In this document: positions 53,603 through 64,000 of the stretch, piece by piece
How the letters are laid out: each line of letters starts with the position of its first letter
Position numbering within the stretch: position 1 is the first letter of the stretch
NCBI RefSeq assembly: GCF_024498275.1
Contig: NZ_CP101809.1
Location: 124,001-188,000 of the forward strand
Source of the DNA: Mycoplasmoides fastidiosum
Lineage (GTDB): Bacteria > Bacillota_I > Bacilli_A > Mycoplasmatales > Mycoplasmoidaceae
DNA: 64,000 nucleotides
Reading direction: 5' to 3'
Translations under genes and position numbers: made by a program
Notes under the pieces: generated by a model
The model's input: only the letters and a program-made list of their open reading frames with translations
Databases searched by the model: none
What the model was told of the DNA's origin: nothing

Positions 53603-54481
53603 ATGAATGATAATAAAAAACCACTCGGCGATGATGAAATTATTGAAGATGGCTTAGATTTAGTTGGTCAAGAAGTCACTCATAAGAGTGATTTAGAACT
53701 AGCCAATTTATTTATTGTCCACAATAATGATGCCTTATACAATCCCGAAGCGGCGTTTACTAACATTGATACTGGTGTGGACGAAGAAGCTGAAGCCACT
53801 AATCTGGTGACCGGAATTGATGAAGCTTTACGTCGGAAAACTTTAGCTGATGTGCAAAAAAAGCAAATTGTTTTTAAGCACTTATTGGCTGAAGATTACC
53901 GCAAAAAATGAGTGAAAGCTAAATGGAAACAGTTCACTAATTTATTTAATTTAGAAAACCAAACTTATAAATCTAAATTTAATTACCAATTAGAAACTGA
54001 TGACTGAAAAAACTACGAACGGACCCGAATTAAACGCCATCGTAATAGTGAAATCATGCATGGTGATTTTTTAACTTATTCGGATTTACAATTAAGAAAC
54101 AACCGTTCACTACGAAAGATTTGGTCGATTGAAATTTTAATTACCTTATTAATTTTCAGTTTATCAGTGGTGTTTATGGCATTGTTATCTAGTGTCCGTC
54201 AAGCCTTTAATTTAACTGACAATTCCTTAATTGGCAGTACGTTAAACAGTATTTCTACAGCTACTTATGTCTTTTCAGCCTTGGCAATTATTCTATTAAT
54301 TGTCCCGTATTTCTTTTTATTCACTTCGTGGTTTGTGGTGATTAAAGATGTTGACAAATCCCGGAATTTCCATTATTTCATGATTATGTTTCTAATTTTT
54401 GCGGGTATTTTCATTGTCATTGCTACAGGACTAATTATTACTTATTATTCATACAGCTTTGCTTTATGAATTCCCCAATAA
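53603..54481 (+). CDS. Multi-pass membrane protein of the nusA-infB operon
   Basis: This 292-residue protein has TGA-Trp codons. The first 150 residues are soluble: an acidic stretch (DDEIIEDGLDLVGQEVTHKSDLELANLF), then basic and Trp-rich. Three membrane helices follow: ILITLLIFSLSVVFMALL, ATYVFSALAIILLIVPYFFLF and FMIMFLIFAGIFIVIATGLII. It resembles the operon-linked hypothetical gene after rbfA in M. genitalium (MG144), judged by position and shape. Function unknown. Confidence 0.72.
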
Positions 54482-54499
54482 AATACCATTAAAATTAAT

Positions 54500-54532
54500 T
54501 AAAAACTTAAGCCTAAAAACTTAAGTTTTTTG
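54500..54532 (+). terminator. Terminator at the end of the nusA-infB operon
   Basis: AAAACTTAAG (54502-54511) pairs with CTTAAGTTTT (54520-54529), with T residues after. It lies 20 bases before the truB ATG, so truB may be expressed by read-through or its own promoter. Confidence 0.75.
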
Positions 54533-54551
54533 TTTTTTGAAGGATTATCAC

Positions 54552-55271
54552 ATGAACAATTCGTTTAAACAACTTTATACACCCGCTGAAATTGCAGCTT
54601 GAAAACAACAAATGTTAACAGCAAAAATTTTTGCAGTTCATAAACCCTTATACTGGACTAGTCAGGATGTGATTAGTTTTTTAAAACACTTCTTGGGAGT
54701 TAAAAAAATTGGTCACGGCGGAACTTTAGATCCTTTAGCTGAAGGATTATTAATTGTCGGGATTGATGAAGCAACTAAACAATTAGATCAATATTTAACT
54801 GATGCTAAAATTTATCAAGCTGTCATTGGCTTAAACCAAAAAACCAAAACCGCAGATCAAGAAGGTGAAGTAATTGAACAACGCGATGTGGTGGTTGAAT
54901 TAAAACAAATCCAAACCATAATCAATCATTTTAACGGTTTAGAATACAACCAAACCCCACACCAATTCTCAGCAATTAAAGTGAATGGTAAAAAATTATA
55001 TGAATACGCTCGAGCCGAAAAACCAGTGGAAATCACTCCCCGCAAGGTTAAAATCCACCAGTTAAAATTGCTTGAATTTAGTTTTCCTGATTTAACTGTG
55101 GAATTAGAAGTGTCTAAGGGATTTTATGTTCGCAGTTTTGCTGAAGATTTCGCAGCCAAACTAAACACGGTTGGTTATTTGAAAAAATTGGTGCGTTTAG
55201 GTTGTAAGGGCTTTAGTTTGACTGCTGATACGTTAAACATCATGCGTCTGAAAAAATCATTGAAGCAATAA
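54552..55271 (+). CDS. truB: tRNA pseudouridine-55 synthase TruB
   Basis: This 239-residue enzyme makes the universal pseudouridine at tRNA position 55. The start is ATG 54552, 8 bases after AAGGA; one TGA-Trp at 54600 links the first 20 residues to the body. The catalytic motif is GHGGTLDPLAEGLLIVG (Asp catalytic). PHQFSAIKVNGKKLYEYARA and VELEVSKGFYVRSFAEDFAAKL are also typical. It is slightly shorter than average because the C-terminal PUA-like part is reduced. A bidirectional terminator follows. Confidence 0.95.
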
Positions 55272-55328
55272 CTTATTAGCTAATTGATAAACAGCCCTAT
55301 TTTGACGAAAAAAATTAATTCATACAAT

Positions 55329-55366
55329 AAAAAAACTACTAGATACAACAGTCTAGTAGTTTTTTA
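55329..55366. terminator. Bidirectional terminator between truB and alaS
   Basis: AAAACTACTAGA (55332-55343) pairs with TCTAGTAGTTTT (55352-55363), A-rich left and T-rich right, between converging genes. Confidence 0.92.
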
Positions 55367-55387
55367 TTATCAATTAAAACCAACAGC

Positions 55388-58096
55388 TTATTTGACTATT
55401 CGTTCAATTAAATTAATGACTTCAGCCGCAGTATGGGGTTGAGTAAACGAACCTTGGGCCACTTCCAACCGACCACCACCAGAACCATGCATTTGCTGGT
55501 TGATTAATTGCACAATTTGGTTAGCTGAAGTGTTGTGACTAGTTCAAAAAGTTTTACTACCTGCTAAATAATACTGATTAGTATTATTTTTGTAATTAAA
55601 AACAACCACTAAATAATGATTTAGCTCATTAAAAAAACTATTTAAAGCCATGTTGATTGCTTTAGGATCTTGGTCTTCTAATTCTAATGCCACAACTAAA
55701 CCAGTTGGAGTTTGGTTTAATAATTTTTGCGCTAAAAAAGATTGCAGCTGTTTTTTTTGTTCTTGATTAAAACTTACTAATTTTTGACTCACAAATTGTT
55801 TTAGTTCTTTGACTAATTCTTTATTAGCATTTCAACTAGATTTAGTATTTTGATTGTTTCATTTGTGCGTTCATTGTTCAATGATTGTTGCAGGGGTTTG
55901 TAATTTAGTTAAAGTTGCTAGTCCTTCACTGAATTCATTATGCAGTTTTTGGTTTTGGTTCATTAAAAATTCAGCAACTTTTTCTTTACCTGAAACAGCT
56001 TCAATTCGTCATGATCCCGCCCCTTTTGATTCTAAATTGAAGATTAAAAAATCTTCAATTTCCCGACTATTACTAATGTGAGTTCCCCCACATAATTCCA
56101 AACTTTCAGCAGAAATTTTCACTAGTCGTAATAAACCAGTTTGTTTTTTATAAGTATCTTCAAAATAAGCATTAGCACCTTGGGCTTTAGCATCTTCTAA
56201 AGTGGTTAACACTGTTGTTACTGGATGAGCTTCAGCAATTTTATTCAAAACATAATTTTCAAATTTCACTAAATCTTCAGGTTGAGGTTTAATGTGTCAG
56301 CGGAAGTCCAAACTAATTTTGTTTACAGCTTTAGCGGCACCTTCTTGTTTAATATTAGGGCTTAAAATTTGTTTTAATGAAGCATGTAATAAATGTTCAG
56401 CTGAATGTTGTCGTGACAATTGCAGCCGTCGCACCGGATCATGTTTAGCAGTTACTTTTTGGTGCAGTTTTAAAGTAGCAGCTGCTAGATAATGCACGTT
56501 TTGGTTGTTGGGTGATTTAGTCACGTCACTGACATAAAATTGATCAATTCAACCATAGTCACATTCTTGACCACCTCCTAAAGCATAGATCGGAGTACGA
56601 TCTAAAATGACATAACCCGGCTCGTGATTTAATTGATCAACTACTTCTCAATTTTGGTTAAATAATCCAATCACTTCAGCACTAATTTCTGTGTTCAAGT
56701 AATCAAATTCTGATGGAGTCACAAAATTTAATAAACTATTATTTTGGGTTCCTAAAGCATTTTCATTTTTTAGTTTTTTAGAAATTTTTTTATGTTCATT
56801 TAAAAAAATTTCATATTGATCCGCATCGTATTGGTAATTTTTTTGTAACAAAATTTCATCTAATAATTCTTTGGGAAACCCATAAGTTTCAACTAAACGA
56901 AAAACTTCTTTAGCATCCAACATGAAACCATTAGCTTGTTCAATCATTTGGTCTAAAATTTTTCAGGCTTGCTCTAAGGTTTTTAAGAATAAACTAAATT
57001 CTGAATTAATTAATTGATGAATTTTATTTTTATTGGGATTAAGGTTTAAATAATAAGAACCTAAATTTTCAATTACCGCATTAATGCCAGCATCTAAAAA
57101 GTGATCATCTAATTCTAAAATTTTTGCAAACCCAGCAACCCGACGTAAAAGTTTGCGAGCAATATAACCCTGACCTTTATTATCAAAAACTACTCCATCA
57201 CTCACCATTAAAACAATGGAACGTAAATGATCAGCAATTACCCGATAAATGTAATTGATTTTAGTTTGTTGGGGGTTGTGACTAAAATAATTGGCAACAT
57301 CATATTGCACAGTTGCATATTTTTGCACAGCACTAATAATGGATTGAAATAAATCAGTGTCAAAATTAGTTGGAGCATCTTGGGAAATGGATAAAATTCG
57401 TTCTAATCCTGCTCCAGTATCGATATTTTTTTGTAATAAAGGAGTGTAGTTATTTTGTCCATCATTATTGAATTCAGAAAAAACAATGTTTCAGATTTCA
57501 ATGAATCGATCATTTTCTAGATCTTCAAAAAATAACTTAGTTCCCAATTTTGCAGGGTCATATTTTTCACCCCGATCATAAAAAATTTCAGTACAAGGAC
57601 CACAAGGGCCCATACCCACATCTCAGAAATTACGATCCCGATCACAACGAATAATATGAGTAGGATCAATCCCTAAACTTAATCAAATTTGATATGCTTC
57701 ATCATCAGCTTCAAAGACTGTGAAATATAAAAGTTGGGGATCAACTTTTAAATCTTTTACTAAAAAGTCATAACAAAATTGAATTGCTTCTTTTTTGAAA
57801 TAATCACCAATTGAAAAATATCCCATCATTTCAAAAAAGGTATGATGGCGTGAAGTTAAACCAACATTTTCAATGTCGTTGGTTCGAATGACTTTTTGCA
57901 CATTAACCAGTCGTTTGGAGGGAGGTTCAATCTGACCAGAAAAATAATGCTTTAAGGTTGCCACTCCAGAATTAATAAATAATAATGAAGGATCATTATC
58001 AGGAATTAATGAGCGGGGCTCTACAAATAAGTGGTTTTGTTTTTTAAAGAAATCAATCCAAAGATTTCTTAATTCTTGACTGCTTAATTTAATCAT
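55388..58096 (-). CDS. alaS: Alanyl-tRNA synthetase
   Basis: This 902-residue class II synthetase is a single frame with TGA-Trp. It charges tRNA-Ala. The class II core begins [32 protein letters not shown], and [18 protein letters not shown] (motif 2 region). The editing domain has HSAEHLLH and [12 protein letters not shown] as zinc ligands. The C-terminal DHHA1-type segment [10 protein letters not shown] closes the protein. Length matches bacterial AlaRS. Its start overlaps the 3' end of mnmA by 8 bases, so translation is likely coupled. Confidence 0.98.
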
Positions 58097-59228
58097 GAAT
58101 ATTGCCTCAATCAGATTCGTCTAGTATGCCGCCCCCTAAACAATATTTTTGATCGGTTGAATATAAGACTAAATATTGTCCTGGAGCAGTGGTGTTAATT
58201 AATTGGTGAGTTAGGGTGATGGTGGTTTGATCAATGTGACTAATAGTAGCAGAAACTAAAGTTCCAGTATGACGAAACCGAACTAGAACCGGAGTATTAA
58301 TGGTTAGTGGCTCATTGATTCAATGCATATTTAAAATCCGACTTTGGGATTTGTATAAGTATTTGTGAACTAAATTTTGGGGACAAACAAATAAGAAGTT
58401 TTTTTCAATGTTCTTAGCACAAACAAACATTGGTTGTTCATAACCTGAAAGTTCTAAACCCTTGCGTTGACCTAAAGTATAAAAACTAACTCCGTGGTGT
58501 TGACCTACCACTTGTTTGGTTTGAATGTCTAAAATTAAACCATCCTGAAAAGATAAGTAATTACTCATAAATTGTCGGTAATTTCGTTTACCAATAAAAC
58601 AGATCCCGGTTGAATCTTTTTTATTTCATACCGGTAACTGGTGTGCTTTAGCAATTGCGCGTACTTCATTTTTATCTTTAATGTGACTTAAAGGAAACAA
58701 AACGTGACTAAGCTGTTTTTGATTTAATTGGCTTAAGAAATAAGTTTGGTCTTTTTTAGGATTAGCAGCAGTTGTTAAATAAAATTGTTGATCAATTTCC
58801 ACAACTCCAGCATAATGACCAGTAGCAATCTTAATGTTGGGGCCAAAATCTGAGATTAGCTGATCTAATAAAATGCCAAACTTAATTTTGGCATTGCAAA
58901 TCATATCAGGATTCGGGGTTTGTCCGGCTTTTAGTTGTTCCAAACTGGGGACAAAAACGGTTTCTCAATATTGATCAACAAAATTATAAACTTTTAATTT
59001 GATATCTAATTGCTGACAAATGGCTTGTACTGCAGCTAAATCAGTTGCATCAGTACACGGTTCTTGATCGCTTTTATGTCCTAAAATATCGTTGTTTAAT
59101 AAAACATCCCAGTTCCGCATGTAAACAGCTTGTAACTCAGGATGTTGTTGCTTTAATAAAACAGCAGTTACTGCTGAATCAACTCCTCCAGATAAGGCAA
59201 CGATAATTTTTGGACTTGTACTAATCAT
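58089..59228 (-). CDS. mnmA: tRNA 2-thiouridylase MnmA
   Basis: This 379-residue enzyme makes 2-thiouridine at tRNA wobble position 34 (Lys, Glu, Gln). The PP-loop is IIVALSGGVDSAVTA (residues 8-22). The first catalytic Cys lies in NPDMICNAKIKF and ATGHYAG follows. The tail reads TAPGQYLVLYSTDQKYCLGGGIL. TGA-Trp codons occur. The stop at 58089 lies inside the alaS start. A TATAAT only 9 bases before the ATG suggests a leaderless mRNA for mnmA-alaS. Confidence 0.96.
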
Positions 59229-59236
59229 AAATTTAA

Positions 59237-59266
59237 ATTATAAAATATTTTTAAAAGTCATCCAAA
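59237..59266 (-). promoter_or_regulatory. Promoter of mnmA-alaS, likely leaderless
   Basis: TATAAT at 59237-59242 on the minus strand, with TTTGGA (59261-59266) 18 bases before it. The predicted start near 59230 is almost at the ATG (59228), leaving little or no leader. Confidence 0.6.
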
Positions 59267-59272
59267 GAAAAC

Positions 59273-59303
59273 AAAAAAATAACCCTTTTTTCAAAGGGTT
59301 ATT
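59273..59303 (-). terminator. Terminator of an unidentified minus-strand transcript
   Basis: A 10-bp stem (59279-59288 with 59293-59302) with a T7 tract on the minus strand. The tail falls upstream of the mnmA promoter, so it must end a transcript coming from the 59.3-60.2 kb non-coding region. Confidence 0.8.
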
Positions 59304-60167
59304 TTCGTTTGCTTATGCAGCAATAGTTTTCACAATGACTTTTAACGTAATACCTAACAGTAGAATTATAGTTCGTTAATCAAACGCAATTTTCCAGCTT
59401 ATTTTCGCAAGTCTTCTGTTTTTTGTGAATAGGCAAATTTCGGATTCAAAACTGTTTTAAATAATAATTCCGGAGCTTATCATTTAAGGTTAGGTTAAGG
59501 GATAATTATAAGGGTTGTTTTAAAAGATTTAATCGTTAGAATTTTCGAAAGCAAAAATGCTTTAAACTTGTTTTCACAAGTAAGAACTACAATTTGATTA
59601 GGTTTTAATAAAACAATTTTTTTAAGATTATATTGGATTCAGCAATAACAATTTGCGAATCATCTTTGTTATTAGATCGAGTTGTTAATCTTATATTATA
59701 TAAAGCAATTAATACATCATATAAGCGTTTAAAACTACTTAACAAAAGTAATTAGCTTTAAACCCCTAAAGCTTGCTTAATTGTCAGAACTAAGATCAAA
59801 ACAATTGAACAATTCAATCATTAACGTTGATAATTTTTAAACCGTTGTATTTGTTTCCAACTAATCTGTTTATTAATTCTTTTTATTAAAGGTTAATCGC
59901 GTTGTAATTAGGGAAAAAGAAAATTCTTTAAAATGCTCTTTCGCATCAACCTGTTAATCATTCTTAACGGCTGCTTAGGATAATAAAAAAAGTTAGCAAA
60001 CTATTACTGCATCTAGTCCACTAACAAGAATTTTTATCTTGGAGTTAAGATAAAGAAAAATGCTTATGGTAAAAAACATCGTCGTTGTTACGATAATTTG
60101 TAAAATCTTGTTCTTCTTATTGAACAGCTTCACTCTTCAATAATACTATCAAAATATTACGTCCCTA

Positions 60168-60173
60168 ATTATA
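60168..60173 (-). promoter_or_regulatory. Possible -10 box of a minus-strand non-coding RNA
   Basis: TATAAT on the minus strand, with a likely start at about 60161. Its transcript would run to the terminator at 59273, about 890 bases. No -35. Confidence 0.35.
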
Positions 60174-60617
60174 TTGAAAAATCCTTTTAATTTTTGATTT
60201 TTTTCTAATAAGTAAGCAAGAAAATATCTAATTTGATAAGTGATGTACTTAAGCTTTTTCTAAATATTTTTATTTACCAATTTACGGAAAAGATTAAAAT
60301 AATTTCAAATTTTGTCAAATTTATAACAATTTTTGGGCTCAAACCAAATTTAATTAACTTGAGCAGATAAATTTCATAAATCCGAACCATATATACCAGA
60401 ATTTGCTGAAAAAACTAAATTTAATTTGGCAAAACCCTGTTTTATGATACAAAACTGATTAATCAGTTTTTAATTCGGGATGGACATATCAAAACCCAAA
60501 AAGTGAAAAATTCATTATAATTATGCATATATAGTTTGGGAATACAAAATATTTCGAACTAGATTACATAAAATAATTTCAATAATTATCGAAAATAAAG
60601 TTCAATTCATTCGTCAA

Positions 60618-60646
60618 TTGACAATGAAGTTATAACTTTATTAATT
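60618..60646 (+). promoter_or_regulatory. Possible promoter of the ABC importer operon
   Basis: A perfect TTGACA at 60618-60623 is followed, after 17 bases, by TTAATT (60641-60646), a weak -10. The substrate-binding gene begins 127 bases further on. Confidence 0.4.
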
Positions 60647-60773
60647 TTGTTTGCTAACTATATTTTTATAAAAAATTTAGGTTTATTTAGTTTTAAACTT
60701 TGAATTTAAATTTTTTGCAGATAAATAAAAATATTTTTTACCTTTAACTTAAATAAAAAGAAGAAAAAATTCT

Positions 60774-62081
60774 ATGAAAATTAAATTTAATAAAAAAATT
60801 GGCGTGTTAGCTGGTCTTTTGACAATGTCCAGCTCACTGGTTTTAGCAGCTTGTGGTGGAAATCTTGGCTCAACTGTAGGAGATAGTGATACTGATCGAA
60901 TTGTTTTAGCAGTAGCAGATCCTGATAATCCACGTTGAGTTCGTGCACGTCAACAAATTACTGAAGGAATCAATTGATTCAAAGATTCAACTGGAAAATC
61001 TTATAAAGTTACTTCTGATATTACTAAAGTACAACCGGATCAAACTTCTTTTGTTGAAACCCAAATGAACTTGTCTCCAAAACCAAAAGCGATTGTTGTG
61101 GGAGCAGTTAACGATCAAGCTGCAGCTCTTGTTCGAGCAGCACGTCGTGATAACATTCATTTTTTAGCATATGATCGTTTAATCAATAATACAACCGATT
61201 ATAAATTTTATGCATCATTTGATAATTTTAAAGTAGGTCAATTACAAGGTTTAGCGATTGTTAACGGAATTACTGGTCAAAATTTTACTGAAGTTAGTCA
61301 GTTTGATACTTGACTTGCAGTTGAAGCAAATAAAACTACTACAAAAAGTTATGTTAACAAAAATATTTATGCTTTAGGTGGAGCTTCAACCGACAATAAT
61401 TCAAGCATTTTCTTTGGTGGTGCAGTAAGTGTTATCAATAAATTAACAGAAGCATCTGAAGGGAAAGTTAAAATTATTAACGGAGCTTATAAAGGAAACG
61501 GAAACGAACTAGATGAACCTAGAAGTTTTACTCAAGCTTCAGTTGCTGATTGAAACTATCAAGCTGCTCAAACACGAGTGGAAACTTTTGCTTCTAATGA
61601 AACTCAATTAAAACAAGTTGCAGCTTTTTTAACTCCAAATGATGGTATGGCTTCAGCAGTGATTAATGTTTTAAAGGCTAGAAGACTTGATCCAAAAAAT
61701 TATATAATTACTGGTCAAGATGCTAATCCTGAAAACTTAAAATTCATTAACGATGGAGATCAAACAATGACCATATCCAAGCCGGATTTATGAATGGCTC
61801 GAGTAGTTGGGGTTTGAGTAGATACCTTGTTGAAAAAAGGTGATTTTGTTGCACCAACCAAAGCATTAGCTGAAGAAATTTTAACCAATATTAAAAACGA
61901 TGATATTTTCAAAAGTTATGCAGTAAGAGAAGGGGTTGGAATTGACCAATTTATTAAACTAGATGATAGTTTTTATAAAACACTAAAAGACAATCCAAGT
62001 TCTGCAGTATTTACTTTTTTACTAGATCCAATTTTAGTTAATAAAACTAACATTAATAAATATTACACACCACAAGTTTAA
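60774..62081 (+). CDS. Sugar ABC transporter substrate-binding lipoprotein (XylF-like)
   Basis: This 435-residue lipoprotein has TGA-Trp codons. The signal MKIKFNKKIGVLAGLLTMSSSLVL ends in lipobox LAAC. The mature part follows the periplasmic-binding-protein type 1 pattern of monosaccharide importers: AIVVGAVNDQAAALVRAARRDNIHFLAYDRLI, then IYALGGASTDNNSSIFFGGA, and NYIITGQDANPENLKFINDGDQTMTI. Such proteins bind ribose, xylose, galactose or nucleoside-like ligands; the substrate cannot be fixed here. It precedes the ATPase with a hairpin between them, so it may be made in excess. Confidence 0.9.
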
Positions 62082-62129
62082 ATAAATTAAAACTAATTTC
62101 TTATTTTTAATTTATTATTAAGAATTAAC

Positions 62130-62178
62130 CAAAAGCCCTATATTAAAACACTGATGGATTTAATATAGGGTTTTATTT
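62130..62178 (+). terminator. Intra-operon hairpin after the binding-protein gene
   Basis: AAAAGCCCTATATTAAA (62131-62147) pairs with TTTAATATAGGGTTTT (62159-62174, one mismatch) and T residues follow. Partial termination here would reduce ATPase and permease relative to the binding protein. Confidence 0.75.
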
Positions 62179-62202
62179 TAAATACAAGAAATATAAACAT
62201 TC

Positions 62203-63738
62203 ATGCAAACCGAAAACATTTTAGAATTACATAAAATTACTAAAAAATTTGGACCAGTTATTGCTTTAAATGATGTTTCATTTGTGTTACCTAAAGGTAA
62301 AATTATTTCGATTGTTGGTGAAAATGGAGCGGGTAAATCAACGCTTCTAAAAACAATTTCCGGGGTTTATCCATATGGTAGTTATGATGGAGCGGTGATG
62401 TTTGATCAGAAATGAACCAACTTTAAAAATGTGAAAGATTCTGAAAAAGCGGGAATTGCAATTATTCACCAAGAGCTTTCTATTTCACCATATTTATCAA
62501 TTTATGAAAATGTTTATTTAGGAAATTTAAAAACCATTGGACCAATAGTTAATTGAAATTCCATGATTCGTAGTGCCAAAAAATATTTGGATATGGTTGG
62601 TTTTCCTAAAATAGATCTTGAAACAAAAGCAGTAGATTTAAGTGTTGCAAATCAGCAACTAATTGAAATTGCTAAAGCTTTAAGTAAAAACGCTAAATTA
62701 ATTATTTTTGATGAACCAACTTCTTCATTAAATGATCGAGAAAGTTTTTTACTTTTAGATACCATGAAACAGTTAAGAGATGAACATAACATTACTTGTG
62801 TTTTTGTTTCGCATAAACTAAAAGAAGTTGAATATGTTTCTGATGAAGTCATTGTTATTCGTGACGGAAAATTTATTTCCCAGTATTCTAATAGTAAAGA
62901 AAATCCCATTTCAGAAGATCGTTTAATTAAAGACATTGTTGGTCGAGAACTTTCTAATAAATTTCCCCCACGGGGTGAACCGAATATTGGTGAACCCATT
63001 TTAAAATTAGATAATTTTACTGTTGTAGAAAAAGACAATAATAAAGTTGTTGTCAACAATGCATCCATTGTTTTAAATCAGGGTGAAATTTTAGGTATTA
63101 GTGGTTTAGTTGGTTCAGGACGTAGTGAATTATTTTTATCAATGTTTGGTAATTCTTATGGAGTACGTAAATCTGGTAGGATTACTTATAAGAATAAAGA
63201 AGTGAATTTTAAATTACCAGCCGATGCAATTAAAGCCAAAATTATGTATGCATCTGAAGATCGCAAAAATTTAGGATTGATTCAAAAGTTTTCAATCCAC
63301 CGAAATATTGGTGATGCATCAATTCATTTGTATTCTAATTTATTTAATGTTGTCAATGAAAATCGCTTAATTAAAACTTCTCAACGTTTAAAAGAAGAAG
63401 TGAACATTAAAACTCAAAACATTGAAAATGAAATGGGTTCACTATCTGGTGGTAACCAGCAAAAAGTTTTAATTGCCAAAGCTTTAGCAACTGAATTTGA
63501 TGTTTTAATTATTGATGAACCAACCAAAGGAATTGATGTTGGATCTAAATTTGAAATTTATAACATCATTATTAAACTTGCCCAAAGTGGCAAATCGATT
63601 ATTGTTATTTCTTCAGAATTAGAGGAATTATTAGGCATTACTGACCGCATTTATGTCATGAATCAGGGTAAAGTGAAAGGCCAAATTTTAACAAAAGAAG
63701 CAACTCAAGAAAAAATTATGCAAATCGCAATTACTTAA
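62203..63738 (+). CDS. Sugar ABC transporter ATP-binding protein (two-domain, XylG/MglA-like)
   Basis: This 511-residue protein holds two ABC domains. The first has [14 protein letters not shown], signature region [17 protein letters not shown] and Walker [12 protein letters not shown]. The second has [14 protein letters not shown] (degenerate Walker A), [15 protein letters not shown] and [12 protein letters not shown]. This arrangement is characteristic of monosaccharide importers (MglA/RbsA/XylG). It corresponds to MG119 of M. genitalium as I recall. TGA-Trp codons occur near 62414 and 62554. It energises uptake together with the permease that follows. Confidence 0.94.
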
Positions 63739-63754
63739 TTTTTAATTATTAATT

Positions 63755-64000
63755 ATGAATATTGAAAACACTAAAAAATTTGAAGAATCAACAAAAACCA
63801 GTCAGGGGTTTTTGGGTAGGACTAGTACACAAATTATTAATTTGGGAAATCGCATTAATCTTTTTTTAACAACTAGTCAACATCAGTTTCACAAAAGTGT
63901 TGATCGAATGATGCGACCAGTGCGCGAAAAAACCGCACAAGTATTTAAACCAGTTTTAGATTGAAAGCATCAAGTATTAGACACTAATCCGGTTTATTTA
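63755..64000 (+). CDS. ABC transporter permease N-terminus (cut by window edge)
   Basis: At least 82 codons are visible, starting ATG 63755, 16 bases after the ATPase stop, with TGA-Trp at 63962. The visible part is soluble and basic (KSVDRMMRPVREKTAQVFKPVLD), with no membrane helix yet. Its place suggests the sugar permease (MG120-like), which carries a long cytoplasmic N-terminus in mycoplasmas. Identity is inferred from position. Confidence 0.55.

Larger units (their letters stand above)
59304..60773. other. Long AT-rich region without a recognisable gene
   Basis: No open frame of useful length is visible on either strand over 1470 bases. The minus strand has a -10 at 60168 and a terminator at 59273, so a non-coding RNA is possible. 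I found no RNase P (GAGGAAAGTCC block), no SRP RNA signature, no tRNA, no CRISPR repeat and no DnaA box. Short hairpins occur, for example GTTAGTGGACTAG...CTAAC on the minus strand near 59990-60025. The right end probably holds the promoter of the ABC operon. Confidence 0.5.

Noticed and set aside
59304-60773. RNase P RNA, SRP RNA or replication origin in the long gap
   Set aside because: No GAGGAAAGTCC block, no GGAAGGAAGCAGCC-like SRP loop and no TTATCCACA boxes were found.

Overview
This is an AT-rich mycoplasma (Mollicutes) chromosome segment. In-frame TGA codons must be read as tryptophan to keep almost every housekeeping gene open (clpB, ychF, nadK, lepA, nusA, infB, tig, alaS, mnmA), so genetic code 4 applies. 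The gene set (ClpB without an N domain under a CIRCE element, a nadK / EIIB-like / lepA cluster, a sugar-type ABC importer, many lipoproteins, trigger factor, a reduced nusA-infB operon) fits a Mycoplasmoides/Malacoplasma-like organism. The species cannot be named from sequence alone.

Layout. 1-3.6 kb: a truncated SGNH-hydrolase lipoprotein and clpB (minus strand). 3.7-10.4 kb: a plus-strand housekeeping run: a membrane protein, ychF, tdk, nadK, a PTS EIIB-like protein, lepA and a coiled-coil protein. 10.5-32.2 kb: a tandem array of ten paralogous minus-strand lipoprotein genes, about one third of the window. Most units have their own TATAAT about 55-70 bases upstream and many have a hairpin terminator. 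32.3-37.5 kb: two more large, unrelated lipoproteins. 37.9-42.9 kb: tmRNA, greA, a zinc-ribbon protein, an S1-domain protein, a DUF402 pair, ppa and lspA. 43-49.6 kb: an ECF transporter S component, thioredoxin, an unknown protein, trigger factor, S21, S20, a membrane-anchored protein and recU. 49.7-55.3 kb: nusA-infB-rbfA-membrane protein, then truB. 55.4-59.2 kb: mnmA and alaS with overlapping ends. 59.3-60.77 kb: about 1.5 kb without a recognisable gene. 60.77-64 kb: a monosaccharide-type ABC importer cut by the window edge.

The most unusual part is the lipoprotein array. All members seem to share a plan: lipobox signal peptide, N/S/K/Q-rich linker, long helical body, a Y-x-x-[IV]-L block, and a C-terminal F-N-x-G motif. 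Paralogues 1 and 7-10 are intact. Paralogues 2-6 carry eight frame disruptions (1+1+2+3+1), nearly all readable as a one-base deletion in a short homopolymer. Two lie in or next to the signal peptide. No comparable break was found in the other protein genes of the window. This points to a decaying or phase-variable surface repertoire, or to locally clustered assembly errors; read-level data would decide.
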